A stretch of DNA of 64,000 nt. Origin: Scolanthus callimorphus. Its lineage: Eukaryota; Cnidaria; Anthozoa; Actiniaria; Edwardsiidae. Where the stretch lies: the NCBI GenBank assembly GCA_033964015.1, contig JAWWUD010000096.1, positions 310,001 to 374,000 on the forward strand, given 5' to 3'. Positions 24,601 through 35,345 of this stretch are shown here, one piece after another (the stretch's first letter is position 1; every line of letters begins with the position of its first letter). A program made the position numbers and the translations under genes. The notes under the pieces are model-generated. The model saw nothing but the letters and a program-made list of their open reading frames with translations. It searched no databases and was not told where the DNA came from.

Positions 24601-27600
24601 GAGCTTATTTGGAGATGAACAACATTAATGTAAGTGACAGGTCTATTTCCACCTCTGGTATTCCGGATTCCTGGCAGAACTAACCCTAGAAAATATCCAT
24701 CCCTGTCCTCTCCTCTTCTCTTCATCGAAACAAACAACACATTTGTTTTAGTTAAAAAGGAATTTGAGTTATTTGGTTTTGAATAAGGCAAGTTAAATTA
24801 GATTAAATAGCGCCCTGTGAACCAATCTATCTCTGGTTGACATATTAATAACAATGGATGACGTCAGCGTGAACAGTGCTGTAATTCTGTTCTCTATCAT
24901 CTTCAGACTTTTTTTTAAATTCCCTTTTAGGCAGCCTCTTTGGCTAGAGAATCCTTACTTTCAATCACAACAGAGAAAATGGGTGCGTGGTTTAAGGAGG
25001 ATATCAGAGTTTTAGGTGGAGTGGATCATATAATTGACACAGGTGGGTACTGTACAATTTAGTAGCTCTCTTTACATGATCAGCTCTGGGATAATTTACT
25101 ATTGATTTTATAGTGGATTTTTAAAGTTTGACAAATTTGCCTTTGTGTAAATACAGCCGATTGCGTTTGACTGTTTAACCCAGACAGTTCACACGTTACG
25201 TTTGAACGTTTGAAAGGTGTATTGTGAGACAAAAAGCGAGACGTTTCCAAGGGCAACCGCCATGTTTATTTTTCACTGACCAATCAGAGAGGGCAGAACT
25301 CTTTGGTTCTCCATAGAAACGTCTCGTTCCATCCTAGAAACGAAAGTTTCAAACGTAACGTGCGAACTGTTAAACAGTCAAACGCAATCAGCTGTACTTG
25401 TTGACTATGTGTGATGATTTTGTATTGAAGCTAACAGCGAGCTATTGTTGCGTGTTATTAATATTTATAATTTCCCAGTTTCTTTGTACGTTTGTATCTT
25501 AAGACAGGTTATTTTACAACTTCGAGCAACGTTTGGCCAAAAATACTGTTACTCAATGATTTCTACATCCTAATTTGTAGATAAATTTGTGGTCCACATT
25601 TCGAAATATCACAAAAGGCAGAAGACTGGGTTCGCGCCGCCACAGAAATAAGCGTTCAAAAATGGAAAAATTCTATAGAATCTATATAGGCTGTGATTGA
25701 CATCACCATTTTGAGGTGCGAAAAATACGTCTATCTGTAAAACCTAAATTTATTTTCTCAGCTTCCTCAGGAAATCTTTTACCGGCGCGATAATACACGA
25801 ACACTACCATTAAGACCTTTGAAACAAGACTACATTCAAAGCAACAACTTTTTTATTTCGAGTAACAAGATTTTTTGCGCTTTCTGGCAAAATTGCTCAA
25901 AGTTCGTTTTGTACCCTTGGTTGGTATACGAAAGACTAAAAGTTTATTATTACAAGAAAATAACCTTGTATTTACTTCCTAAATTGTTTTCAAAGAAAGA
26001 AATGGAGATAAGAAGATGGAGTTCAGCAAGATATTTACGTTGCGGGCTTCCTGTGTTACGCGCGGCAAAAGTGGCGGGAAGACAATAAACTAATCACAGA
26101 CGTTTTGCAAGAGATGCTAAGGAATTTTTTAATTAAAATTATATGAGACAATAGGCCATTTGCACTAACTGGGTCACGTGACCGAAATCCCATACATTCT
26201 GAATAAAATCTTGAAAATTCAACTTGCTGCCATTTGCTCCAGGTTAGAGATTTTATGCTGAAAATTCAGATTCTGACTAATATCAATTGCTTTGTATTTC
26301 TGGAATTGATTTTGACAAAACATCTCGTTAAGAGGTGGTTGGGGTCACGTGACTCAGTGCAAATGGCCTATTAAAAGACATTACCTTACCATTAAATATT
26401 TAAAATATTTAATATTTAAAATATTTTTAAATATTTAAAAGACCCTGTGCCCGCTCGGTATGACAGATATTTTGCCACTTTAGTTTCAGAGTGTGTGAAC
26501 TGGTTGGTTGAGGAGTATGGCAATGCCATACAAGAAGATCAAGAATCACAAATCAAGGTCAACCGGATTGACAAATGTCTGAAGTTACTTGAAAATGTAA
26601 GCATACGCAAAAGATTTGAGGGTTTGAGCCAGAAGTTCAGCTACAAGATCAATTTGTCCCACAAGCATCAGTTCAAGAACACTTTAATCTGTTTCTTTGC
26701 CATGGACCACGAAACTTTATATGCCTGCTGTTCAAGTATACAAACTTTATACCACATCACAGCCAATCAGAATGTAGGAATGGCGTTGTGTATTCGGCGG
26801 TATTCTTCTCAACCTTCCATCGTGTGCTGCATTTATGTAAAACGTTGCTTTAATTTTCTGTAGCGTGGTATAAAATAGTTATACAATGAATTATCGTGGC
26901 ATACTGCAGAATATCCCACTTATCACTTGTATTTTCTTAGCATATCCCATACTCGCCTGAAGGCTCGTGTGTATACCAGAAAATACAAGTGACGCGTGGG
27001 TGTAGTATGTCACTCGAAAACATTGTATAAAGCATTGTTTGTATCTTTGTATTCGGTACGAGAGTTTATGAAAAAAATTTTTCCCCTTATGCTAGGAAAT
27101 AAACAGTCTTCTGCGATTGATCTGATTGGTCAAACTGTAGCGCCTCGACCCGCTAGCAAATTTTCAAGCGAAAATTGTTGTCTTCATAGATAGACAACAT
27201 GGTTGCAATCATCTTGGGCACTGCGCTGCCACTACAATCAATGAATTATCCTTCTAAATATTTCCACTCCTCTTATTTTCAGGTTACCTATCAGAATCCT
27301 ACAAACCAGTCGTACTTACTACAATATCAAAACAGTCTTTTAATCAGGGCATTAAGCAGGTAAGGGAGAATCAGCTCTGGACAAGTGGGATTGTGTTGTG
27401 TTTTATTTACAATTCTAAGAGGTCCTAAAAGCCAATTCACTTGTTCATTCGCGCACGCTTTTTGGAGATTTTTCAAGTGATATCATTTTCTCTTGTTTGG
27501 GAATAATGTTTTTAGTTGAACATTTTGCGAAAGAATACTTAATCCTCGAACCCGAAAGGGCTCTAACAACCCATTCACACCAAAACCATGTTTAGTTAAA

Positions 27601-30600
27601 CAAGGTTTTTCTTCGCCTGATAACATGACAAGTTTCTTACTGCGATAAACTCTTACTAGCTAAATGATCTCCAAGTAACACAACAGTGTAGAATGTTCAG
27701 TTTTGTCCTTGCAGCTGGAACAGCCTCCTCTTGGGAGATAAGGATTTAAACCAGTTTAATTAAACCACATTTAAACTGGTTTAAGCGCCGGTATGAATGG
27801 GGTATTAAGTCAATCTAACCTTAAATGCTTACCTTTAGCTTTTATGGCTAGGAAATCAAACATTGGAAGAGAATATTACCTAATTTCTTTATTTCTTGTT
27901 TGCTTAAATTTCATTTGTATTTCTTCATGAGGCTTTTGAACTTTTGATGGTTTTTGTGGCATGGATCCGAAGTGAAACACTGCTATTGTGTGTGACAAAA
28001 CATGACCAATCACATGTAGATGTTCAGGCAAGCCTGTGACCAATCACAATTCCACCCGCTGATTGGCTAAACAATGATCTCTTGTTTCCCAAATGGTGTT
28101 CAGTTATTGCGAGTTGATCACGCTGTTACAAGTTTCAACGCAAGTTTCAATATTTCTGGTAATAGTTAAAGTTCTCTTCTAGTTATGCCCGCTTGTGCGT
28201 TAACACCACTACCGAGGGTTTAGGAGGAAACTCAGCAGACGAATCCACGGAGGGTCTTCCTTCAGCCACGACCGTCAACGACTCTCTCTTTAACACTTTC
28301 AAAGTGTTCCTGAACTTGTCTAATGACTCTGGTAAAGGCACTTGTTTTGTTTTTTAAGATCACGTATCTTTTTATAGTGTAAGGGTTGAATTTCAACCGT
28401 CATTTCGCTTTGCGACGTCTGAATTCATCACAATTTTCTCATCCATTACGTCCTGGCTGACCCAAAATCGATCGTCGAATCTGATTGGTCGGTTCGGTTA
28501 TAACCATCCTCTGATTGGTCGGTTTGGTTAAAGCCATCATCTGATTGGTCGGTTCGGTTATAGCCTTTCACGCCGTTGTAATTTAGCACAGCGTTATAAT
28601 TTTTATTATTATAATCTAAAATCAAAAGCATTTCCACTGACACGGGAAATATTATTATAATTGTGATTGTATTTCAGAGCAAGGCAGTATTCTGATTGGT
28701 CAACAAGACGGCTTTCTTTCTTGTCTTCTCTTCTCAGTTCTTCAGGTATGTGTGCATTTTGTTTTACAGAAAACTTCTTAAAAATCAAAAGTAAGCAAAC
28801 AACAATGTCGTTCTGGATCCCTTCGGGATACCTTGGCTTGAGGTAATGCAATGTTAGAGAAAGAAAAGCCAAAACAGAAACGCAAAATGTGCCAAATGTT
28901 TTACAGAAAACAAAACACATCGAACAAAAGACGTAACACGAAAACACTAAACAGAAGAACACAGCGAACAAAGCACAGTCAACAAAACACAGTGAACGAA
29001 ACACAGTAACACAGTAATCCGAGCACAATAAACAATTTAACCACAGCCAAAAAAAAACATAGAGAAGAAAACAGCGAACAAAACACAGCAAACAAAACAC
29101 AACAATCAAAACACAGCAAACATAACTCAGCAAACAGCGCAGCAAACAAAGCGCAGCAAAAAAGCACGTAAACAAAACAGCGAGCAAAACACAACAGACA
29201 GAGCAGCGAGCAAAACAACAAACAAAGCAGCAAGAAACAAGTACAAAAAAAAACAGCAAACAAAGCAAAATAAAATACAGCGAACAAATCGCAGCAAAAA
29301 AAACACAGCAACATAGCATAACAAACAAAACACAGCAAGTAACTCTATCGAGATACTCAAGTTTCTAATGATTGACTAACTGATAGACAAGGAAGATTAT
29401 GGGAATATTCTTTACACTCGCAATCCATGTAAGGACCCTAAGATTTAGACCTGTGAGTGATGATTTTACACTTCCTCATTTATTCTGAAATAATACTGCC
29501 ATCTGATAACCCATGATTCGCTTGCGAGTGCGGAAATGAAAGTGAAATAATATCCTTGCAGCTCCCACAGTTCTTAGAGGCAAGCAAGAGATTCGACTTG
29601 CATGTTCTGGTAAGTTTTTATTTGGTATGACTTCTGTTTCCATTTTTGTCTGTCTTTTCCATTCGCTATTCTGTTAAAAAAATAACAAAATGTACTGTGT
29701 GAGACCGACTCCCCAGAAGTGCAGCTCGTAAGCTGAATTGCACTGGGTCTCAACTGCGCCACTGGCAACCACGTTTTCACTGCCCCCATGCAAGCTGCGA
29801 AGGAAATTTCTGACAATTCGATTCGTCGTTTGAATCATCACCAACTGAATTCTCTGTATGCCTCCAGGGTCTTGGACTACTGATAAACTTAGTAGAACAC
29901 AGCAAGCAGAACATAGCCACCTTGGTCCAGCTACAGACAGAACCTTTTCACGAGAGTCAGGAAGCAGGGAGTGGCCAGATGAGCTCGGTAGAGGCGCTGA
30001 TGCAACTGTTCATATTAAGAGAACAAGCAGCGAGCGACACAGATCAAATGACCTCGGGGTTGTCGAATGAAGGTAATCCAGGCGCTATTTTGTGACCCTA
30101 GTGACAAACTGAGCAGGAGAAAGCATCCATTTCCATTGGCTGATTTAAATAACTTGTAGCCTGAATCTCAGCCGTCCCTTACATTGCGAGAGGAGACGTC
30201 TGGATTCACATTGAGATTTTTCTCATCCATTATGTAATGTATCTGAATCTGATTGGTTGCGTTTCTTAGTTAGACGTGCAGGCGAACGATTCCATGACAA
30301 CGCACGCTCCGCCAAACAAAAAGCGTGCGAAAACTTCCATGACAACCAGGCGCAGATTTCCGCCATAATTCTTTCTTGACAACAAATTGACCGATCCCCG
30401 CAATGTAGCAGTTAGGCGATGGTTTGGTATTCCCGCTAAATTTTCTATGCCCTAGCTAGAATACCCTAAAACTAAGAAATCCTGATAATTTTGGAGTATT
30501 GCAATAATTGGGAGCTAAGTTATAGGCCGCTAAAGTTTCGTATTTTTAGAGACCGTGTACGAGGCGCGGACAAAATCTGCCCGACCTTCATACAAACACT

Positions 30601-32939
30601 ATAAAAATATGCAACTAGAGACCTTATAACTGCGCTCCAAATTATCGCATTACTCCCAAATTTCAGAATATCTTAGTTTTGAGGTATTCTAACTATAGCA
30701 TAAGAGATTTCCAACTGCGGGGATCGGTCAATTCTCGCGGGATTCAAAATATAGAATCTTAAAAATAGATTCATCTGCTCATGTGCTCCGTACGTCCACC
30801 AATAGGCAGTGGAGACTCCTGTGGATGGGCTCCTGATGCACCCTGATGTTGTTGTATTGTCCTTAGATGAAAATGACAATGACCAAGCCCTTGTCCCAAC
30901 TAAAGACGGTCAGGGATGGGTGTGTGGGGCCGATATTGACACCACGATGGTAGAGGAGAAGAGTGTGACTACTACAGCTGAAGCAAAGAAAGCAGAAGAG
31001 GAGAGTATCGAAGATGAAATCGGAAAAGGTTTGTAGCCACTGTTACTGCGTACTCGAGGATCCCGCGACTCGCGGGCACCCTCCAAAAAGGGTCACCACG
31101 CAAAGGACTGAAGTTTCGTGAATTTTGCTTGAATGTTCGTGAATTTTGCGTAAATGTTCGTGAATTGTGCGTGATATTTGCTTGAAGTTTCGTGAATTGT
31201 GCGTGAAAATCCATGAATTGTGCGTGAAGTTCCGTGTGTTGTGCGTAAATGTTCGTGAATTGTGCGTGAATGTCCATGAATTGTGCGAGAAATTCCGTGA
31301 ACGTTCGTGAATTGAGCGTGAATTGTGCGTGAAGTTCCGGGGATTTTGCGTAAATGTTCGTGAATTTTGCGAGAAGTTCCGTGAATGTTCGTGAATTGCG
31401 CGTGAAGTTCCGTAAATTTTGCCTAAATGTTCGTGAGTTGTGCGTGAAGTTTCGTGAATTGTGAATTGTAAAGCGCTCCGGATCTTTAGGAAGCGAGCGC
31501 TATATAAGATTTTATTATTATTATTATTTATTGTGCGTGAAGTCTCGTGAATTGTGCGTGTGAGTGTTCGTGAATTGTGCGTGAAGTTTTGTTTCGATAG
31601 TCATCTGAAATCTGCTCTAAATATAATTTCTTTCCTGTTTAGCTCTAGTGATTGCGGGCAAGCATATGGAGGATAGTATGGTCGCATCTTACGTCGCCTT
31701 ATTGCTGGGCTGTATCGTACAAGATAACAAGGTATCTTTGTGCTGACTGATAATTACCAAAATGGTGGCACTTCCGGTAGCCTTCCTGGAAATTCCTTGC
31801 ACCTCCGGCGACTTAGCCTGCGAAATTCACACCACTAAGCGCTCGCCGAAAGAGACGCCCGCAAAGAGTTGATAATGTCTGCGTACTCAAGCCAAACATT
31901 CCATTCTGATGACGTATTTGGCCATCATGATCTGGTCAAAACAATTACGCGCAGTATATGCATTTCTACTAAAGGAAGCAGTCAATGTTCATTGCGTGAT
32001 AGTGGTTTTGCTTGGCTTGTGATTGACTGGCTGAGAATCTATTCAGCAGCAACTTATTTTCTCTTGTTCATGATAGACCAAATCGGCTAATGGTGGGAAC
32101 ATCTTGTTGCCACGCAATACAGATCATGTGATGATTCCTTTGGGTGGATACCTTTGTTAGTTCTGCACATACACTCGGGCACTCAGTCGAGTGAGAAAAA
32201 ATTGATAAGTTCTGCACATACACTCGTGCACTCAGTTGAGTGAGAAAAAATTGATAGTTATAGTAACGACCCAAAGGAATCATCTCATGATCTGAATTGG
32301 GTGGCAACAAGATGTAAACACCGTTTGCTGATTTGGGGTCTTACTGCAGTTCGTTCTTTATCTTGAAACTCGGAGCATAGAGAGGAACGTTGCCAACGTT
32401 TCTCTGTACATTCTGCTGACTTCCCTTGGAGTAAGCACGATTTTAGCGACAATATTAGCCTAACTTATAATTCTTTTCCAGGCTAACGAAGCGCTTGTGC
32501 GAAGTCTGCTTCCTAACGAAGACTTTAATCTACTTGTCGTGGTACTGAAGAAGTTTCTTGGATTCATGCGACTAACGGTATGTGACATATCAGCCTTAAA
32601 CCCCTGGCCAAACGAAAACGGAAGTCCACGCAAGTTTTGACTTCACATGATGCTTGCCCTGAGGTGGCCAAGCGGGTTGCAATATTTGATGTTGCCTGCT
32701 CGCGGGTATTTGAGAGTAGTTTTAGGTAGAGAAACCCGGAGTTTGCTTTCGCGTGAATTTATGTGCAGATTATAGAGAGAAGGTTTAATGACCATATTTT
32801 GGCAGTGCATTGAAGTGCTGAATAATAAATTAAAATTGCTCAGGCGTGTGTTCTGATTCTTTTATTCCAGAGTGGAACTAGTGGACAAGCTATCGAGAAG
32901 GTCGTCCGAGTATTGGAGGGGTGCGTGACCCACACGTGA
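18175..32939 (+). CDS. WAPL: WAPL cohesin release factor (wings apart-like), 19 coding exons
   Basis: Coding exons: 18175-18615, 19601-19684, 20572-20709, 21123-21188, 22276-22455, 22935-23016, 23770-23860, 24566-24629, 24931-25042, 26484-26596, 27283-27359, 28183-28331, 28678-28745, 29562-29609, 29868-30072, 30810-31028, 31643-31731, 32482-32577, 32871-32939. All phases agree and the sum is 2,391 bp, 796 residues plus stop. WAPL binds PDS5 and SA subunits and opens the SMC3-kleisin gate so that cohesin leaves chromatin. The N-terminus [13 protein letters not shown] keeps the YSR motif known to contact PDS5; [10 protein letters not shown] matches the first FGF-like motif of vertebrate WAPL (here FAF). 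From residue about 240 the helical WAPL domain is collinear with the vertebrate protein: [103 protein letters not shown] and a short [12 protein letters not shown] end. It is much shorter than human WAPL (about 1,190 residues); the loss is in the N-terminal half. The start is chosen because it aligns with the family's first residues. Confidence 0.95.
18847..19074. mobile_element. Foldback element with G/C-run arms in WAPL intron 1
   Basis: AAGGGGCCGACCATTAACTT, TTTGAGGGGG and GTGGGCTTTTTT face an inverted copy AAAAAAGCCCAC, CCCTCAAAAGTTAAATGGTC, GGCCCT. About 228 bp. The open frame across it is an artefact of the repeat. Confidence 0.85.
19737..19970. mobile_element. Foldback element and related AATAGACCAT repeats
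   Basis: AATGTGCTATGATGAATAGA and TCTATTGATATCATAGCACA form a 65-bp hairpin; TAATAGACCATTAGT repeats occur just downstream near 19900 and 19950. In WAPL intron 2. Confidence 0.5.
20782..20996. mobile_element. MITE with CCAGGGC ends in WAPL intron 3
   Basis: CCAGGGCTAGACA and TGTCGGGCCCTGG form imperfect inverted ends. TAGTCGCCAATGG occurs inside in both halves. About 215 bp. Confidence 0.55.
21123..32939 (+). CDS. WAPL: WAPL C-terminal helical-repeat domain exons 4-19
   Basis: Sixteen exons of 48-219 bp encode the conserved HEAT-like domain. Exon 16 (30810-31028) encodes an acidic, poorly conserved insertion ([18 protein letters not shown]) just before [12 protein letters not shown], the same place where the human protein has its acidic KHKKEEEDEELD stretch. 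The last exon stops at TGA 32937-32939. An AATAAA about 360 bp downstream (near 33,300) is a possible polyadenylation signal. Confidence 0.92.
21558..21835. repeat. Dispersed CCTCTTTTCCTTTGTATTCGC repeat in WAPL intron
   Basis: AAGCAGAGCCTCTTTTCC and TATTCGCTGGGCT are the reverse complement of the 15887-16290 repeat, with a second block near 21780-21835 (GAGGTCTCTTTTCC, GGGCCTCTGCTAGCAGGGA). Confidence 0.5.
23141..23275. mobile_element. Foldback hairpin in WAPL intron 6
   Basis: AATGGTTCCTGTGATGCATG with GAAGACATACAGTAGGAAGT faces an inverted imperfect copy ending GCGTCACAGGAACCATT. About 135 bp. The two open frames across it mirror each other and are not genes. Confidence 0.75.
25154..25394. 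mobile_element. Foldback element in WAPL intron 9
   Basis: CAGCCGATTGCGTTTGACTG and CAGTCAAACGCAATCAGCTG are near-perfect inverted ends; inner blocks ACGTTACGTTTGAA and TTTCAAACGTAACGT also pair. About 240 bp. Confidence 0.85.
26150..26372. mobile_element. MITE with AATAGGCCATTTGCACT ends in WAPL intron 9
   Basis: AATAGGCCATTTGCACT, then GGGTCACGTGAC, face GTCACGTGACTCAGTGCAAA and TGGCCTATT. About 223 bp, followed by an AT-only stretch (26375-26440) just before WAPL exon 10. Confidence 0.85.
27570..27802. mobile_element. MITE with CCCATTCA ends in WAPL intron 11
   Basis: CCCATTCACACCAAAACCA and TGTTTAGTTAAAC pair with GTTTAATTAAACC, TTTAAACTGGTTTAAG and CGGTATGAATGGGG. Imperfect arms, about 233 bp. 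Confidence 0.65.
28478..28568. repeat. Three tandem copies of a 34-bp unit in WAPL intron 12
   Basis: TCTGATTGGTCGGTTCGGTT (or TTTGGTT) recurs three times at 34-bp spacing. The short minus-strand frame over it is a repeat translation (TDQSDDGYNR type). Confidence 0.85.
28870..29340. repeat. AACAAAACACAGC-type low-complexity tract in WAPL intron 13
   Basis: About 470 bp of degenerate CAAACAAAACACAGC units on the plus strand, almost free of T. Three overlapping minus-strand open frames up to 239 codons, rich in Cys, Phe and Leu, are by-products of this bias and not a gene. Confidence 0.85.
30385..30733. mobile_element. Foldback element with AATTGACCGATCCCCGC ends in WAPL intron 15
   Basis: AATTGACCGATCCCCGCA and TGCGGGGATCGGTCAATT are inverted ends; inner halves share CTTAGTTTTGAGGTATTCTA and its complement. 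About 349 bp. It ends about 75 bp before the acceptor of WAPL exon 16. Confidence 0.85.
31100..31595. repeat. GTGAATTGTGCGTGAAGTTC minisatellite in WAPL intron 16
   Basis: Irregular tandem array of TTCGTGAATT, TTGTGCGTGAA and TTTTGCGTAAATG units over about 490 bp. It is interrupted at about 31470-31530 by GCGCTCCGGATCTTTAGG, GCGCTATATAAGATTTT and an ATT repeat, which looks like the tail of a SINE. Confidence 0.85.
32101..32313. mobile_element. Foldback element with a 53-bp internal tandem duplication in WAPL intron 17
   Basis: ATCTTGTTGCCAC and GTGGCAACAAGAT are inverted ends; GATGATTCCTTTGGGT pairs with ACCCAAAGGAATCATC. Between them, TAGTTCTGCACATACACTCG with GAGTGAGAAAAAATTGATA occurs twice. 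Confidence 0.75.
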
Positions 32940-33199
32940 CATATCGCGTCACGAACATCTCCGTGACTCAGGCGTGAGTCATCGCCTTTTTCACTCCGAA
33001 TGTCTTCGTTCATCCGTGGAAGGAAGTTTGCACTTCACTTGAATTAACACGAATAGGCCCTGTGCATTTCGTCTGTCATATAATTGTAATGCAGAGTTTA
33101 AAAAAACTGAAACATACATTAATCTTTAATCTTTTTACCGGCCGGTAAAAAACCTTGGTGAAGTCAATTTCATCGTGATTTTGTAAATTAATCTAAAGG

Positions 33200-33626
33200 T
33201 TGGTTGTCACGGACGACAGAAGCGTAAGAATCTTACCTCGCGTGAAAACCGGATCGACATGAGCCAAAGAAAAGCGGGAGATTTTGATAATCCTCCGTCA
33301 ATAAAATTAGCCGAGAGGGAATGCGAATAAAGGCCGCCACTTTTTCGTCGCAAGACAAAAAATCCTGACTGATCGTGTCGTGTGTGATAACCCGCGACAA
33401 GCTGGGATTTTCTGTCGTAAGATTATCGCGCGCCGCCACACACGAGACGATTTTTTGTCGGCGACGATTTGAAAATCAAACATGTTTGATACAAAAAGCG
33501 GACTAAACATCTTTACTTGTAAGCTCGTCGCCGGTCACCACACACGTGCCGATCAGTCAGCATTTTTTGTCTTCGATGAAAAACCGGTCTGGTAAGACTT
33601 ACGCTCCCGTCACTCGCAATAACCAA
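33200..33626. mobile_element. Foldback element downstream of WAPL
   Basis: GGTTGGTTGTCACGGACG, AGCGTAAGAATCTTACC face GGTAAGACTTACGCTCCCGT and CACTCGCAATAACC. Internal ACACACGAGACGATTTTTTGTC blocks also pair. The possible WAPL polyadenylation signal near 33,300 would fall inside it. Confidence 0.6.
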
Positions 33627-34290
33627 TGTTAAAAAGTCTGTTTGCTGTCCAGTCATGCTCTGTTAATATCCACAGGCTTGTAGCGAAAAGTGACATAGAG
33701 GCTATTGGACCTCACACTGGACGGACAGACTCTTCAGTGCACTGGAAATCAAAGAGCATATCATCCCTAAGAGGTACTTAAAGGGGCTCTCGCACGCTTG
33801 CTGGCCACTTCTCTGACAAGAAAATAGCTCAAATCGCAATCCAATTCCATCCTCTTGATAACAGGTCAAAACAACCTAGAATTGCATTTGTCTAACATTT
33901 GAAAGGTTTTTCTATTAATCTGGGGGTTATTTTGATTACTACGGGCAAATGTACATGTGTTTTCACGGATACAATTTTACCTATTTTAAGTCCACGGTGG
34001 ACGAATATTAAGCGTGCGAGTGCCCCTTTAAGTGTTGAAATCATATCCGAGGTTTCTAAAATCATGACTTTCTTGATATCTCAGACATTGAAAGATTCGC
34101 TTTTCTCTAAAAATTGTGAAAATTATGAACAGAAATCACTTCAAAAGGTATCAGACTGGTATTATATTTCCTTAAAATGATTTGAATATCTGCATTACAA
34201 ACTTTTTACGGACCGATAGCTTATATATTATTCACTATTTACACTGGTCTAATTAGTGCGAATATAAAGTAAGCCATTCATTAGCGGCCA

Positions 34291-34428
34291 GGGACCGGTT
34301 CCCAAAAAGCCAGTTAAGAGTTATCAGTGGATAAACGCTTATCCAACGGATAAATCCTGAACAAAACCCATACAACAGATAACTTTTATCCGTGGATAAC
34401 TTTATCCAACCTTTGAGGAACCGGCCCC
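34291..34428. mobile_element. GGGGCCGGTTCCT foldback element, copy 2
   Basis: GGGACCGGTTCC and GGAACCGGCCCC are inverted ends with ATAACTTTTATCCGTGGATA inside. Same family as 14244-14370, in the opposite direction. Confidence 0.8.
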
Positions 34429-34923
34429 AGGCCGACTCTCGAAGCCTGTGTGCGGACATGCGGGTAATCATGTTGGGATTTGGTCTTTTTGTGCTCACCC
34501 AACCTGGCGGGGTTCCTTTCTTTGCCCCACCCTTTCCTCCCACTTTCCTTTTTCCGTCCTAGCCTTTTGGGCTCCGCCAGGTCTCCTCCAATAACTTAAT
34601 AGAGCACAATAAGATCAGTGCAAATGGTTTTCTAAATGGCTGACACTACAGCCTGCCCTGCAAGGTGACAAGGCGGGGAGCTCTGGGTACGAGAATGGAG
34701 TAAACATTTGTCGCGCACGAGATCACTAACTAAAAATAGATTTGTAAATCACTCGACGCTCTTCAATTCCTTTTGGTTGTTAGAAGGAAAGGCACAAACT
34801 CGGCATGTATTAACTTTTGTATATTTTCACGAATTCAAGAACAGGTTTGCAGTTGTACTGTTCGGCGATAAATGAAATAAATAAAATACGCACCCATGAT
34901 ACACATCCATGAGTGTTTATTAT

Positions 34924-35115
34924 TAAAATAGACAAAGCCGGTAAATAACTTTATTTTTTTCCAACTCAAAAATTTCATTTTTTCGATGAAAACAAGCGCG
35001 CGAAAATGGTTACCGTGACCTATGTCAGAGATAGGAAATATTGCTCCCGCGCGCGAGCTCTAAGAACCAATCAGAATGCAGAATTCGTTACCGTGCCCTC
35101 AAGGGAAAAATAAAG
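34924..35115. repeat. Dispersed repeat copy 2
   Basis: GCCGGTAAATAACTT, GATGAAAACAAGCGCGCG, CAGAGATAGGAA and GTTACCGTGCCCTC match 16388-16620 in order; the C-run of that copy is absent here. Confidence 0.65.
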
Positions 35116-35239
35116 AGCTATTTACAAGCTGGCCATACCAAAGCCGCGCACTAAATTCATGGAACGATCGTTTAGTTTTAGTGGGGCAATAGGCCTTTTT
35201 TACACACGCCTAAATCGAGGAATGCGCACTGGCGCTCAC

Positions 35240-35345
35240 CTACAGAAATGAAAAAAGAATTGTGAAAATCATCAGGGTTCGAACCTGTAACTTTCCAGTT
35301 ATTATACCCAAACCCTAACCATCACGCTATGAGTGAATTCGCTGG
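35240..35345 (-). mobile_element. tRNA-like SINE head
   Basis: On the minus strand TAGCGTGATGGTTAGG resembles an A box and AGGTTCGAACCCTG a B box about 35 bp further. The anticodon arm is not convincing, so this is a SINE or decayed tRNA rather than a working tRNA gene. Confidence 0.5.

Noticed and set aside
26447..26863. 138-codon open frame as a separate gene
   Set aside because: Its first part is WAPL exon 10 (26484-26596); the rest is read-through into the intron.
28609..29360. Long minus-strand open frames rich in Cys, Phe and Leu
   Set aside because: They are the complement of a T-poor tandem repeat in a WAPL intron; three frames are open at once and no domain is visible.
35240..35345. 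Functional tRNA gene
   Set aside because: A and B boxes are present but the anticodon and acceptor stems do not pair convincingly; a SINE head is more likely.
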